Shown here: positions 11,566 through 23,544 of the stretch, in pieces
Position numbering within the stretch: position 1 is the first letter of the stretch
Layout of the letters: every line of letters starts with the position of its first letter
Origin: Geobacter sp. FeAm09
GTDB taxonomy: Bacteria > Desulfobacterota > Desulfuromonadia > Geobacterales > Pseudopelobacteraceae
Direction of reading: 5' to 3'
Length of the DNA: 64,000 nucleotides
Assembly (NCBI RefSeq): GCF_008330225.1
Contig: NZ_CP042466.1
Location: forward strand, 816,501-880,500
The notes under the pieces: generated by a model
What the model saw: the letters and a program-made list of their open reading frames with translations, nothing else
Databases searched by the model: none
What the model was told of the DNA's origin: nothing
Translations under genes and position numbers: made by a program

Positions 11566-11686
11566 ACATCTGCCACGGAGACGCCGGGACACGGAGAAAC
11601 GTCAAAGGTGCGACCTCATTTCAGGGAAACCTGCCGACACCTTTGGTTTTCCTCTGCGTCTCCGTAGCATCTGTGGCAGATGTGAG
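11566..11686. repeat. Intergenic GCCACAGAGACAC-type inverted repeat, copy 2
   Basis: acatctgccacggagac at 11566-11582 is mirrored by ctgtggcagatgt near 11671-11683. It lies between hisE and rpsU, both minus strand. Confidence 0.8.
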
Positions 11687-11698
11687 CTTTTATGGATT

Positions 11699-12024
11699 TC
11701 AGGCGGGGCGGGAGTTCTTTTCCGCGATCCCCGACGTGCCGAAGCGCCGGCGCAGTTCGGCGTAGACATCCTCGGGGGGATGTCGCAGTACCCCAGGAGG
11801 ACCAGGAGATGGAAAACGAGATCGGCGGTTTCGTAGACGATTTCGTCGCGCTTGCCCCCCTTGGCGGCGATGACCACCTCGGTCGCCTCTTCCCCCACCT
11901 TCTTGAGGATCTTGTCGATCCCCTTGTGCATCAGGGATGCGGTATAGGAGTCCCCGGTCGGGTTGTTCCTGCGGTCCAGGATGACCTGGTACACCGCCTG
12001 GATGATGTCGTCGCGTTCGTTCAT
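11699..12024 (-). CDS. hisE: Phosphoribosyl-ATP pyrophosphatase HisE, frameshifted in this sequence
   Basis: HisE removes pyrophosphate from phosphoribosyl-ATP, the second step of histidine synthesis. Reading starts at the ATG at 12024 with [19 protein letters not shown] and keeps the [14 protein letters not shown] and [15 protein letters not shown] motifs. The frame breaks at a run of six G (11774-11779). Adding one base restores [19 protein letters not shown] and a stop at 11699-11701, giving about 108 residues, the normal length. As read, the protein would run on in the wrong frame to 11602. The start overlaps the hisF stop by 4 bases. A sequence error is more likely than true loss. Confidence 0.88.
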
Positions 12025-12782
12025 AAGCGTACCGCCACTCCTTTGTCGTGCAGATACTGTTTGGCTTCGCCGATGGTGTACTCCCGGTAGTGGAAGATGG
12101 AGGCGGCCAGGCAGGCCCCGGCCCCGGCCTTCACGAAGCCGTCGTACAGGTGCTCCAGGTTCCCCACGCCGCCGGAGGCGATGACCGGGATGGATACCGC
12201 ATCCACGATGGCCCGTGTCAGTTCCAGATCATAGCCGTCCTTGGTGCCGTCCCGGTCCATGCTGGTGAGGAGAATCTCTCCCGAGCCGTACTGCTCCATT
12301 TTTACGGCCCATTCCACGGCATCGATGCCGGTGGGTGTGCGGCCGCCATGGGTATAGACCTCCCAGCGCCGCTCTCCCGGCACGCGGCGGGCATCGATGG
12401 CCACCACGGTGCATTGGGAGCCGAAGCGCTCGGCCGCCTCCTGGACGAATTCCGGCCGCTGCACGGCGGCGGTGTTGATGGAGGTCTTGTCGGCCCCGGC
12501 GTTCAACAGGCGGCGGATGTCGTCCACGGTGCGGATGCCCCCTCCCACGGTGAGCGGCATGAAGACCCGCTCGGCGGTCCGGCGCACCACGTCGATGATG
12601 ATGGCACGTTCGTCGCTGGAGGCGGTGATGTCCAGAAAGGTCAACTCGTCGGCCCCCTGCTGGTCGTACATCTCGGCGATCTCCACCGGGTCCCCGGCGT
12701 CCCGCAGCTCCAGGAACTGCACCCCCTTGACGACCCGGCCCCCCTTGACGTCCAGGCAGGGGATGATGCGTTTGGTCAGCAT
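12021..12782 (-). CDS. hisF: Imidazole glycerol phosphate synthase cyclase subunit HisF
   Basis: Encodes 253 residues. It is the TIM-barrel cyclase that makes imidazole glycerol phosphate and AICAR with His[21 protein letters not shown] carries the first catalytic Asp. The [12 protein letters not shown] and [12 protein letters not shown] phosphate loops are present. It follows hisA by one base and overlaps hisE by 4 bases, so translation is probably coupled. Confidence 0.97.
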   Translation of the reverse strand: MLTKRIIPCLDVKGGRVVKGVQFLELRDAGDPVEIAEMYDQQGADELTFLDITASSDERAIIIDVVRRTAERVFMPLTVGGGIRTVDDIRRLLNAGADKTSINTAAVQRPEFVQEAAERFGSQCTVVAIDARRVPGERRWEVYTHGGRTPTGIDAVEWAVKMEQYGSGEILLTSMDRDGTKDGYDLELTRAIVDAVSIPVIASGGVGNLEHLYDGFVKAGAGACLAASIFHYREYTIGEAKQYLHDKGVAVRL

Positions 12783-12783
12783 G

Positions 12784-13515
12784 TCAGGCCTCTCCCTTGG
12801 TGACGGCGATCGCCTCGGCCAGCTTGATGGCGCCGGTGTACACCGCCTTGCCGGTGATGACGCCGGTGACGCCGCTCTTCTCGATGGCCATGAGGTTTCT
12901 GATGTCCTCCAGGCGGGAGACCCCGCCCGAAGCGATCACCGGGATGGCGACGGCTTCGGCCAGGGCCCTGGTCGCCTCCAGGTTGGGCCCCTGGAGCATG
13001 CCGTCGCGGCTGATGTCGGTATAGATGATGGCCGCGACCCCGAACCCCTCGAACTTCCGGGCCAGGTCGGCGGCGCTTATATCGGTCACTTCGGCCCACC
13101 CCTGCACCGCCACCATGCCGTTCTTGGCGTCAATGCCCACCACGATTTGACCGGGGAAGCGGGCGCAGGCCTCCTTCACCAGGTCAGGGTTGCGTTGGGC
13201 GGCCGTGCCGATGATTACCCGGGACAGCCCCAGGGCCAGGTAGGCTTCGATGGTGGCCAGGTCGCGGATGCCGCCTCCCAGTTGGGCCGGGATGGTGATC
13301 GCCCCGACAATGGCCTCGATGGCGGCCCGGTTTTTGGGCTCGCCGGCAAAGGCGCCGTCCAGGTCCACGATGTGGAGCAGTTCGGCCCCCTGGCGTTGCC
13401 AATCCAGGGCCTGGGCGGCCGGGTCGTCGTTGAAGACCGTATCCTTCTCCATCAGCCCCTGTTCGAGGCGGACGCATTTTCCTTCTTTCAGATCAATGGC
13501 GGGTATGACGATCAT
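12784..13515 (-). CDS. hisA: Phosphoribosylformimino-AICAR ribotide isomerase HisA
   Basis: Encodes 243 residues. It catalyses the ProFAR to PRFAR isomerisation. The start is the ATG at 13515 ([17 protein letters not shown]) with an AAAGG upstream. A longer open frame to 13593 only translates the intergenic repeat. Catalytic-barrel motifs include [11 protein letters not shown], the QLGGGIRD loop, TDISRDGM and [12 protein letters not shown]. It is followed by hisF and hisE. Confidence 0.96.
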   Translation of the reverse strand: MIVIPAIDLKEGKCVRLEQGLMEKDTVFNDDPAAQALDWQRQGAELLHIVDLDGAFAGEPKNRAAIEAIVGAITIPAQLGGGIRDLATIEAYLALGLSRVIIGTAAQRNPDLVKEACARFPGQIVVGIDAKNGMVAVQGWAEVTDISAADLARKFEGFGVAAIIYTDISRDGMLQGPNLEATRALAEAVAIPVIASGGVSRLEDIRNLMAIEKSGVTGVITGKAVYTGAIKLAEAIAVTKGEA

Positions 13516-13537
13516 GGGTACCTTTCTCATAAACAAA

Positions 13538-13733
13538 CATCTGCCACGGAGACACAGAGACACAGAGACACAGAGGAAACCGGGAAAAAGCAAACTTACG
13601 GGGGTGTACAGGATGAACAGGATAAAAGCTCTAAATTTTTGTCTTATCAGATTTTAGGTTGTTCCTGTAAATCCCTGTAAATTGTCTGTGACTTTGAAGT
13701 TCTCGGTGTCTCCGTGTCTCTGTGGCAGATTTT
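13538..13733. repeat. Intergenic GCCACAGAGACAC-type inverted repeat, copy 3
   Basis: acatctgccacggagac begins at 13538 and is mirrored by gtgtctctgtggcagat ending near 13730. The inner pair is gaacaggataaaa with a weaker mirror. It lies between hisH and hisA (minus strand). Confidence 0.85.
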
Positions 13734-13738
13734 AGGCG

Positions 13739-14365
13739 TTAATCTTTCATCGCGGCAAAGTTCCGCAGGATCGTGAGCCCCACGTCCTGGGATTTCTCCG
13801 GATGGAACTGGGTGGCGACGATGTTGTCCTTCCAGACCGAGGAACAGAATTCCATGCCGTAGTCGGTAGTGGTGGCGATGACGCCGTTATCGTCCGGCTT
13901 CACGTAGTAGGAGTGCACGAAGTAGACGTTGGCGTTGTCGGCGATCCCCTCGAAGGCGGGGGGGCGCCGCTTGAACGAGATCTGGTTCCACCCCATCTGG
14001 GGCACCTTGAGTTCCTCGCCCCCGTCCCGCATCCCCTCGGGAAAGCGGAGCACGTGGCCGGGGATTACCCCCAGGCCGTTGTAGAGGCCGAATTCGGTGC
14101 TGTCGGTGAAGAGCAGTTGCATGCCGACGCAGATCCCCAGGAAGGGGCGCCCCTGGGCGATGACCGCGAGGATCGGCTCCACGAAGCCGGCGGCCTCCAG
14201 GTTGCGCATGCAGTCGCGGAAAGCACCCACCCCCGGCAGCACGATCTTTTCCGCCTCCAGCACCACGCGGGGGTCGGCGGTAACCACCGCCTCGAAGCCG
14301 ACCTTCTCGAAACCCTTCTGGACGGAACGGAGGTTGCCCATGCCGTAGTCGATGATCGCTATCAT
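13739..14365 (-). CDS. hisH: Imidazole glycerol phosphate synthase glutaminase subunit HisH
   Basis: Encodes 208 residues. It is a class I glutamine amidotransferase that feeds ammonia to HisF. The N-terminal IDYGMGNLRSVQ, the PGVGAFRDCM loop, the nucleophile motif GICVGMQLLF and the C-terminal QFHPEKSQ His/Glu of the triad are all visible. Its ATG abuts the stop of the upstream hemerythrin chemoreceptor gene with no gap. Confidence 0.96.
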   Translation of the reverse strand: MIAIIDYGMGNLRSVQKGFEKVGFEAVVTADPRVVLEAEKIVLPGVGAFRDCMRNLEAAGFVEPILAVIAQGRPFLGICVGMQLLFTDSTEFGLYNGLGVIPGHVLRFPEGMRDGGEELKVPQMGWNQISFKRRPPAFEGIADNANVYFVHSYYVKPDDNGVIATTTDYGMEFCSSVWKDNIVATQFHPEKSQDVGLTILRNFAAMKD

Positions 14366-15922
14366 TTATTTTATCCCGTTCGCCGAAAGGTGGGGACCGT
14401 ACCGCCGGTCAACACCCTTGATGTGGTTGATCAGCCAGTCCTGGAGGAATTCGATGACGTTCTGGGTCAACAGCGTCTCCCCGGCGTTGAACTTCCGCTG
14501 CAGGTCCAGCACCTGGTCCACCAGCTTGGTGTGGTGCTGCTTGTGCTGGGCCTCTTCGGGGTAGCCGGATGTGCGGAACGCCTCTTCCTCGGCACCGAAA
14601 TGGGAGGCGGTGTATTCGATCAGGCGGCCGAGGATCGAGCCGATGGCCTCCTTGCTCCGTTTCTGCTGCATGGCGTCGTGCAGGTCGTTGACCATGTCGA
14701 ACAGCTTCTGGTGCTGCTGGTCGAAGAGGCTGATCCCGGTGGCGAAGCTTTGGTCCCACTCCAGGACCTTGGCGAGGCGGAAATGCCCCACCAGGGTGTG
14801 CAGTTCCTCCACCTGCTCCGCCAGCTTGCCCGTGGCTGCGGTGGTGCTCCGGGCGTTTTCCACGTTGCGGTTGACCACGTCGGTGATCATCTGGATGTTG
14901 TTGGTGATCTCCTGGGTGGTGGCGGTCTGCTCTTCGGCCGCGGTGGCGATCTGGCTGACCTGCATGGTCAGTTCGTTGATCCTGTTGAGGATGTCCTCCA
15001 GTGCCTCCCCGGAGCGGGCGGTTTCCGCGGTGCCCCGCTTCACCTCTCCGACCCCTTCCGACATGGAGCCGACGGCGGCCTGGGTTTCTTCCTGGATGGA
15101 CTTGATCATGGCGCTGATCTCTTTGGTCGCCTTGGTGGTGCGTTCCGCCAGGGCCCGCACTTCGTCGGCCACCACGGCGAAGCCGCGTCCCTGTTCCCCG
15201 GCCCGGGCCGCCTCGATGGCGGCGTTCAACGCCAAGAGGTTGGTCTGGTCGGCGATGTCCTGGATGGTGTTGACGATGGCCCCGATCTGGTCGGAGCGCT
15301 GGCCCAACCCCTCGACGGTGCCGGACGACTCGTTGACCCGCTGGGCGATGTTGTCCATCAGCCGGGCGCTGTTCTGGACCAATTGGGCGCCGCTGTGGGT
15401 CTGATCCGTGGCCTTCTGGGCATTCTCGGCGGCAAACAGGCAGTTGCGGGCGATGTCCCCCGAGGTGGCGGACATCTCTTCGCTGGCGGTGGCAATGGTG
15501 CCGGCCTGCAGGGCCACGTCCTCGGCCGCCAGGACCATGGACTGGGTCGTGGAGCTGACCATCTCCACCGAGCCCCGGACCAGGTCCGCCACGGAGAAGA
15601 AGTGCCGCATGGCCTTGTTCATATCGGCCATCATACTGTTGAAGGCAACGGCAAGGCGGCCCAGTTCACCGTTGCCTGAGACCTCCACACGCACCGACAG
15701 GTCGCCGGCGGCGGCCTTTTCGAGTCCGGCCACCAGACCGGCCAGGGGGCTGAAGGTACGGCTGCTGATGATGCCGAGGAGTATCGACGTGGCGGCCACC
15801 ATGGCCAGGCCGAAGAGAATGTCGAGCCAGAGCGCGTTCCCGGTATTGAGAGTGACCATGGCCGCTACGCCCAACAGGATGACGATGGTGTTGCCGATGA
15901 TGACGCGTACAATAAATGACAT
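14366..15922 (-). CDS. Methyl-accepting chemotaxis protein with C-terminal hemerythrin domain
   Basis: Encodes 518 residues. Two N-terminal membrane helices are separated by only a short loop, so there is no periplasmic sensor domain. A HAMP segment follows, then a cytoplasmic signalling domain with the conserved hairpin ([20 protein letters not shown] and [20 protein letters not shown]). From about residue 382 a bacteriohemerythrin domain carries diiron ligands in [25 protein letters not shown] and [13 protein letters not shown]. It probably senses oxygen or redox state in the cytoplasm and signals to a CheA kinase. AAGGAG precedes the ATG. It is directly upstream of hisH without a gap, an unusual pairing. 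Confidence 0.93.
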   Translation of the reverse strand: MSFIVRVIIGNTIVILLGVAAMVTLNTGNALWLDILFGLAMVAATSILLGIISSRTFSPLAGLVAGLEKAAAGDLSVRVEVSGNGELGRLAVAFNSMMADMNKAMRHFFSVADLVRGSVEMVSSTTQSMVLAAEDVALQAGTIATASEEMSATSGDIARNCLFAAENAQKATDQTHSGAQLVQNSARLMDNIAQRVNESSGTVEGLGQRSDQIGAIVNTIQDIADQTNLLALNAAIEAARAGEQGRGFAVVADEVRALAERTTKATKEISAMIKSIQEETQAAVGSMSEGVGEVKRGTAETARSGEALEDILNRINELTMQVSQIATAAEEQTATTQEITNNIQMITDVVNRNVENARSTTAATGKLAEQVEELHTLVGHFRLAKVLEWDQSFATGISLFDQQHQKLFDMVNDLHDAMQQKRSKEAIGSILGRLIEYTASHFGAEEEAFRTSGYPEEAQHKQHHTKLVDQVLDLQRKFNAGETLLTQNVIEFLQDWLINHIKGVDRRYGPHLSANGIK

Positions 15923-16022
15923 GGTGCCAGGCTCCTTGAGGAATGGTTGCAGTATTCAAACGCGTTGTCACCGGCGCCGTTGCCAGTGATGCCAGTATGT
16001 TACAGGTGGTTGACTGCGATCT

Positions 16023-16049
16023 CCTTCCCTCCCGTCAAGGGAGGGAAGG
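16023..16049. terminator. Hairpin between glyS and the chemoreceptor gene
   Basis: A perfect 11-bp stem (ccttccctccc at 16023-16033, gggagggaagg at 16039-16049) has a 5-base loop. It follows the glyS stop on the minus strand. It has no clear T tract. Confidence 0.55.
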
Positions 16050-16069
16050 TTGTTTGTGGTTGCCGGCAG

Positions 16070-18129
16070 CTATGCGATGCGGGAAAAGTCGGCGACCTGT
16101 CCGAACATGCGGGCGATGGCCGTTAAAAGGGCCAGGCGGTTGGCCCGCACCCGCTCGTCTTCGGCCATGACCATGACCTTGTCGAAAAAGGTATCGACGG
16201 GGCCGCGCAGGGTGGCGATCTCGGCCAGGGCCTCCTGCCAGCGGCCGTCGGCAATGCCCGCCGCCACCGAGTTCTTCACGGTCTGGAAGGCCGCGTACAG
16301 GCCGTTTTCCGCGCTGTCCTGGAACAGGGCCGGGTCCACCGGCGCATCCACCCCCTCCTTGATGATGTTGCCGACCCGTTTAAAAGCTCCGGTCAGCGGC
16401 TCGAAATCGGGATGGGACTTGAATCCCGCCAGGGCCGCGATGCGGTCCCGGACCTGGACCAGATCGTCGAAGCCCGCTGCCACCGCCGCCTCGATGACGT
16501 CGGGGGGGTAGTCGCCCGCCAGCAGGTTGACGAAGCGGCCACGGAAGAACTCTCCGACTTCGGCGGCGGCCTGCTCCTTGGGGCGGGTCAGCTTGGCGGC
16601 CAACAGGTCCAGCGCCTGGCCGATCAGGGCGGACAGGGAAAGGCGGTACCCCCTGTCCAGGATGGTGGCGATGATGCCGATGGTGGCGCGCCGCAGGGCG
16701 TAGGGGTCGGCGGCGCCGGTGGGGATGAGGCCCACGCTGAAGCAGCCGCAGACCGTGTCCAGTTTGTCGGCGATGGAGACGAAGGCGCCGATGTCCGAGG
16801 CGGGCAGTTCGCCGCCGGCCTGGATCGGCAGGTAATGCTCGGCAATGGCGCTGGCCACCGCCGGCTCCTCACCCTCCAGCAGGGCGTACTCCCGCCCCAT
16901 GATCCCCTGCACCTCCGGGAATTCACCCACCATGCCGCTCACCAGGTCGGCCTTGCAGAGCCAGGCGGCCCGCGCCGTCTGCTCCAAGACCTTCGGGTTG
17001 AGCTGCTGTGCCAGTCCCTGGGCCAGGCTGCGGAAACGTTCCATCTTCTCGAAGGAGGTGCCGAGCTTCTGCTGGTAGACCACCTTCTTGAGCGCCTCAA
17101 CCCGGTCGTCCAGCTTGACCTTCTGGTCTTCCTCGAAGAAGAAGCGGGCGTCGGAGAGCCGGGCGCGCAGGACCCGCTCGTTCCCCTTGACCACCACCGA
17201 CGGGTCGTCGGTCAGGGTGTTGTTGATGGTGATGAAGCCGGGCAGCAGCCTGCCGTTGTCGTCCACGATGGAGAAGTAGCGCTGGTGGCTGCGCATGGAG
17301 GTGATCAACACCTCCTTGGGCACCTTGAGGAACTCGGGGGAGAAGGTGCCGTGCACGGCGCTGGGATACTCGGCCAGGTAGACGATCTGGTCCAGGAGCT
17401 CCTCGTCCGGCAGGAGGTGGCCGCCGGCGGCCTTGGCCACCCGGTGCGCCTCGCGGCGGATGATCTCCTTGCGCTTTTCCGGGTCAGGGATGACGAAGTG
17501 CCGCTCGCACTCCTCCAGGTAGTGGGTAAAGTTCTTCACCGGAAAGGTGGCGTTGGCCATGAAACGGTGACCGCGGGACAGGGTGCCGCTCTCCACGGTG
17601 CCGAAGGAAAACGGCACGACGATGCCGTCGAACAGGGCCACGATCCAGTGGATCGGCCGGGCGAAACGCACGTCCAGGTCGGCCCAGCGCATGGATTTCT
17701 TGAAGGGGATGTCGGCGATCAGCTTGGGCAGGATTTCGGCCAGAAGCTCATGGGTCGGCCGGCCGGTCACCTTTTTCGTCACCGCCAGGTATTCCCCTTT
17801 TTCGGTGACCACGGTGGCAAGCTCCGAGACATCCACCCCCTGTCCCCTGGCAAAGCCTTCGGCCGCCTTGGTCGGTGTGCCGGCGGCGTCGTAGGCCGCC
17901 TTTACGGAGGGGCCGGTGGCGGTGATCTCGGCGTCGGGCTGCAGGGAGGGAATCCCCTTGACCACCAGCGCCAGGCGGCGCGGCGTGGCCAGGGTCTGCA
18001 CCATGTCGAAGGTAAGGCGGGCATTGGTCAACTCCCGGCTGATCATGGCCTCCATTTCGGCCAGGGCGCGGGGGATGAAGCCGGCCGGGATCTCCTCGGT
18101 GCCGATTTCGAGAAACAGTTCTTTGGCGC

Positions 18130-18133
<4 letters not shown>
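16070..18133 (-). CDS. glyS: Glycine-tRNA ligase beta subunit
   Basis: Encodes 687 residues. It is the tRNA-recognising subunit of the bacterial alpha2-beta2 glycyl-tRNA synthetase. The start at 18133 ([19 protein letters not shown]) has an AGGAGGTG ribosome-binding site. The longer open frame to 18355 is a shadow within glyQ. Family landmarks are [30 protein letters not shown] and a C-terminal anticodon-binding region. It overlaps glyQ by 4 bases (ATGA). Confidence 0.97.
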
Positions 18134-19011
<878 letters not shown>

Positions 19012-19717
19012 GATTATGCCTCCAAAAGGGGAAAAAATTAAAAAGAATCGTTAAAATAGCAGGTCTGGGGGCGCGGGTCAAGGATGAGCATCGGGGCACC
19101 GCAGGTAATTCACAGGGATAGACCCTGTGGCAGGGGGCAGTGGAGATATGGATAAGGACGGGGTGGCGATCGGCGCCACGGAGAATGTTCCGGCTCCACC
19201 AGGCCGGTGACGGTCCGGATCGAGGGCCACCGGAGGAACGGGGCCGGTTCAAGGGAGCTTTGTTGCAGGCACCAGTCTTTGCACAGGGGGCTTCTGTATG
19301 AATGGCTCTACTGTTGTTATGGTGCCTCCCCCGCGCCGGGGTCAAGACAATTAACGGAGAAATAAGCAGGTTTGCCGTTTATTTTCTTGTTGACAAGGCC
19401 GAGATTTTAAGGCTAACGTTTTTAAAACCTGCTAACATCGTTTCTTCGAGAAGAAAAGACTCGACCCCATATAAAAGCAAAATCCCGTTTACGTAACATT
19501 TTGTATGAATCTCCGAGTGAATCCTTAACCAATTTAGCTATTTTTCAATTTATGTAGGAAGTTTCCTGCCCCGGCACGTTCCTTCCAGAGCCGCATTTGA
19601 GGTCAATTTTTTCCGAATTGGCGCCAGTGTGATGATAGTGATAATCCCCGAGATCCCATTGCACCCCATTTTACCCCACAGCCGCACGCACGTGCCGCGT
19701 TGCACGCAGGAGAACCG
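19012..19717. other. 706-base gap holding the rho leader; no convincing gene
   Basis: This region lies between divergent glyQ (-) and rho (+). GC-rich sequence gives way to an AT-rich stretch at about 19370-19560. A perfect TTGACA at 19390-19395 is followed, at an 18-base spacing, only by a weak TAACGT. If it is the promoter, the rho leader would be about 290 bases, which would suit Rho autoregulation by attenuation. A 64-codon open frame at 19302-19496 has no ribosome-binding site or recognisable product. Confidence 0.4.
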
Positions 19718-20965
<1,248 letters not shown>

Positions 20966-20970
20966 TTTCC

Positions 20971-20989
20971 GCCCGGAAAGGGCTTTTTT
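20971..20989 (+). terminator. Weak intrinsic terminator after rho
   Basis: A short GCCC/GGGC hairpin (20971-20983) is followed by six T (20984-20989), 5 bases past the rho stop. The 4-bp stem is short, so it is likely inefficient. Confidence 0.4.
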
Positions 20990-21148
20990 CCGCCCATGGG
21001 GCGTCAATCTTCGCGTGTGCCTTGTGACTTCGGCCGCTGGCCTCGCCAGGCGGTGCGCGGCCCGAGGGCGCGTCGGAAAAGCCTCCTTTCCTGAATCGGA
21101 ATGGGGGTTGAAAAAAGTGTTGCAAAAATGAATTCGAATCATTACGAT

Positions 21149-21154
21149 TATAAT
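21149..21154 (+). promoter_or_regulatory. Possible -10 box of rpmE
   Basis: A perfect TATAAT lies in an AT-rich stretch 72 bases before the rpmE ATG. No good -35 lies at standard spacing. TTGCAA at 21120-21125 is 23 bases away, so the call is tentative. Confidence 0.35.
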
Positions 21155-21226
21155 TTGCGACCGTGCCCGCCGACGACATCCATTTTTATACAGAGACTGA
21201 GAAGCATCCCCGAGGAGGAAGAGAAG

Positions 21227-21427
21227 ATGAAAGAAGGTATCCACCCAATGTATTCCGAGGTGACCGTGAAATGCCTGTGCGGCAACACGTTCCTGACCCG
21301 CTCCACCAACAAGGAGATCAATACCGAGATCTGCTCCGCTTGCCACCCCTTCTTCACCGGCAAGCAGAAACTGGTGGACACTGCAGGTCGTGTCGAACGG
21401 TTCAAGAAGCGTTACGGCCAGCTTTAG
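21227..21427 (+). CDS. rpmE: 50S ribosomal protein L31
   Basis: Encodes 66 residues. It is the zinc-binding form of L31: CLCG and CSAC cysteines are present along with [20 protein letters not shown]. The start at 21227 ([14 protein letters not shown]) follows GAGGAGG. The upstream open frame from 21101 is not coding. It stands alone between the rho terminator region and its own terminator. Confidence 0.97.
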   Translation: MKEGIHPMYSEVTVKCLCGNTFLTRSTNKEINTEICSACHPFFTGKQKLVDTAGRVERFKKRYGQL

Positions 21428-21450
21428 TACACCATCGGTTCAATGCATTG

Positions 21451-21484
21451 AGGGGATCTTGTCGTCAGGCAAATCCCCTTTTTT
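21451..21484 (+). terminator. Intrinsic terminator after rpmE
   Basis: aggggat (21451-21457) pairs with atcccct (21473-21479), followed by a T run through 21484. It lies 24 bases after the rpmE stop and just before thyX. Confidence 0.75.
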
Positions 21485-21523
21485 GTATCCTGGCGACGTT
21501 ACTCTCCAATCCGGCGGTACACT

Positions 21524-22216
21524 ATGAACGTAACCCTGATCGAACATACCCCCAATCCCGAATTGACGGTGGCCCTGGCGGCCCGGCTCTGCTATTCGCC
21601 CACGTCCATCGGCGAACTGCGCAACAAGCTGGAATCGGCGGACATCGAGAAGTTCCTGAACAAGATCATGTCCCTGGGGCACTACTCGGTGTTGGAGCAC
21701 ATCTCCTTCACCTTCGGCATGGAGGGAATCTCCCGGGTGACCACCCATCAACTGGTGCGCCACCGGATCGCCTCCTTCTCCCAGCAATCCCAGCGCTACG
21801 TGTCCCACAAGGATGAGTTCACCTCCATCATGCCGGACAGCATCGCGGAGAATGCCGATGCGCGGCAGATCTTCGCCTTCATGTCCGAAACGGTGCACAA
21901 GGCGTACGCCCAACTGGTGGACCTGGGCATCCCTCCCGAGGATGCCCGCTACATCCTGCCCAACGCCACCGAGACTAAGATCATCATGACCATGAACGCC
22001 CGGGAGCTTTTGCACTTCTTCGCCCTGCGCTGCTGCCAGCGGGCCCAGTGGGAGATCCGGGAGATGAGCATCGAGATGCTCAGGCTGGTGAGAAAGGCCG
22101 CGCCGATCATCTTCCGCGACGCGGGACCGGGCTGCGTGGGAGGCCCCTGTCCGGAGGGGCAGTTCTGCTGCGGCCAGACCGCCGAGGTTCGGGAGTTCTT
22201 CGCTACACTTGAATAG
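21524..22216 (+). CDS. thyX: FAD-dependent thymidylate synthase ThyX
   Basis: Encodes 230 residues. It makes dTMP from dUMP using reduced flavin. The signature motif RHRIASFSQQS (RHRx7S) is present, along with ARLCYSPTS near the N-terminus and GHYSVLEHISFTF. The C-terminus contains a cysteine-rich GPGCVGGPCPEGQFCCG tail that is unusual compared with the minimal enzyme and might bind metal or be redox-active. It lies between rpmE and a YqhQ-like gene. Confidence 0.95.
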   Translation: MNVTLIEHTPNPELTVALAARLCYSPTSIGELRNKLESADIEKFLNKIMSLGHYSVLEHISFTFGMEGISRVTTHQLVRHRIASFSQQSQRYVSHKDEFTSIMPDSIAENADARQIFAFMSETVHKAYAQLVDLGIPPEDARYILPNATETKIIMTMNARELLHFFALRCCQRAQWEIREMSIEMLRLVRKAAPIIFRDAGPGCVGGPCPEGQFCCGQTAEVREFFATLE

Positions 22217-22221
22217 AATTA

Positions 22222-22437
22222 ACATCCGCCACAGAGACACGGAGACACAGAGAAAAGCAGGGGGCACAAACAAAGCTGTTCTTTACATCGGATGAACAGG
22301 ATAAACAGGATAAAAATCTTTACGTTTTTACCCGTAACCGTTTTTTAAGGTTTTACCCCTTTCATCCTGTTCATCCGATGTAAAATTTGTTTTGCCTTTG
22401 ATGTTCTCTGTGTCTCCGTGTCTCTGTGGCAGATTTT
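22222..22437. repeat. Intergenic GCCACAGAGACAC-type inverted repeat, copy 4
   Basis: aacatccgccacagagacac at 22221-22240 is mirrored by gtgtctctgtggcagat ending near 22434. The inner pair is ggatgaacaggataaa (about 22287-22302) and tttcatcctgttcatccgat (about 22361-22380). It lies between thyX and the YqhQ-like gene (plus strand). Confidence 0.88.
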
Positions 22438-22480
22438 AAGATTTTCCCCATTGAGATTGGATCGTACAAAGAAAGGTACT

Positions 22481-23407
22481 ATGGAAAAGATCAATGTAGG
22501 CGGCCAGGCGGTTATCGAAGGCGTCATGATGCGCGCGCCCCGCTCCATGGCCATCGCCGTACGCCGTCCCGACGGCGAGATCGTGGTCAAGCGTGAACTG
22601 GTGGTGCCGCTCTCCGAACGGTACCCGGTGGTCAAACTCCCCATCGTGCGCGGTGCGGTGGCCCTGTTCACCTCGCTGATCATCGGCATCAAGGCGCTCA
22701 ACTTTTCGGCCAACGAGGCCATGACCGAAGAGGAGAAAGAGGGGGACAAGGACAAGGGGAAGGGGGAACTCTCCTCCTGGGCCATGGCCGGCACCATGAC
22801 CGTGGCCTTCGGCTTCGGCATCTGCCTGTTCTTCCTGTTCCCGCTCTACCTGACCAAGCTGCTGACGCCGGTCATCGGCACCAACAACATCGTCTTCAAC
22901 CTGGTGGACGGCGTGATCCGGGTGATCGTGTTTTTGCTCTACATCTGGGGCATCTCCCGCATGAACGACATCCAGCGGGTCTTCCAGTACCACGGGGCCG
23001 AGCACAAATCGATCTTCACCTTCGAGGCGGGCGAGGAACTGACGGTGGAAAACGTGCGCCGCTACAGCCGCCTCCACCCCCGCTGCGGCACCAGCTTCCT
23101 CCTCATCGTCATGCTGGTGAGCATCGCCGTGTTCTCCCTGATCCCCAAGCTCTGGCCCTTCTATCTCAAGGCCGGTTCGCGCATCGTGCTGCTGCCGCTC
23201 ATCGCCGGCATCTCCTACGAGTTCCTCAAGTGGAGCGCCAAGAACGACAGCCACCCCCTGGTGCGGCTGGTCATCGCCCCCGGACTGGCCCTGCAGCGCC
23301 TCACCACCCGCGAGCCGGACGACCGGCAACTGGAAGTGGCCATCCGCTCCATCAACGAGGCGCTGGAAGTGAACGCCGGATACTCGGACGACCGTTTGGT
23401 CGTGTAG
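22481..23407 (+). CDS. DUF1385 (YqhQ-like) membrane protein
   Basis: Encodes 308 residues. The ATG at 22481 has GAAAGG upstream. The open frame back to 22418 only reads through the repeat. The family N-terminus VGGQAVIEGVMMRAPRSMA and the central YHGAEHKSIFTFEAGEELTVENV segment with RRYSRLHPRCGTSFLL are clear. Several membrane helices are present. The biochemical function is unknown. Genes of this family often sit between rpmE and prfA, as here. Confidence 0.85.
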   Translation: MEKINVGGQAVIEGVMMRAPRSMAIAVRRPDGEIVVKRELVVPLSERYPVVKLPIVRGAVALFTSLIIGIKALNFSANEAMTEEEKEGDKDKGKGELSSWAMAGTMTVAFGFGICLFFLFPLYLTKLLTPVIGTNNIVFNLVDGVIRVIVFLLYIWGISRMNDIQRVFQYHGAEHKSIFTFEAGEELTVENVRRYSRLHPRCGTSFLLIVMLVSIAVFSLIPKLWPFYLKAGSRIVLLPLIAGISYEFLKWSAKNDSHPLVRLVIAPGLALQRLTTREPDDRQLEVAIRSINEALEVNAGYSDDRLVV

Positions 23408-23417
23408 TTTAAAAATA

Positions 23418-23524
23418 ATCCGCCACGGAGCCACAGAGGCCCAGAGAACGTCAAAGACACGGCATTAGGTTCATTTGTTTTTTCTTCTCCCGCTTTTCTC
23501 CGCATCTCTGCGGCTCCGTGGCAC
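23418..23524. repeat. Intergenic GCCACAGAGACAC-type inverted repeat, copy 5
   Basis: atccgccacggagccacag at 23418-23436 is mirrored by ctgcggctccgtggc ending near 23522. It is shorter than other copies and lies between the YqhQ-like gene and prfA (plus strand). Confidence 0.8.
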
Positions 23525-23544
23525 ACCCGATTGAGGTTTTAAAA

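Noticed and set aside
13516-13593. Longer HisA start at 13593
   Set aside because: The added residues ([11 protein letters not shown]) are a translation of the intergenic repeat. The same peptide-like string appears beside other genes.
19302-19496. 64-codon open frame upstream of rho
   Set aside because: No ribosome-binding site, no recognisable features, and it overlaps the likely rho promoter region.
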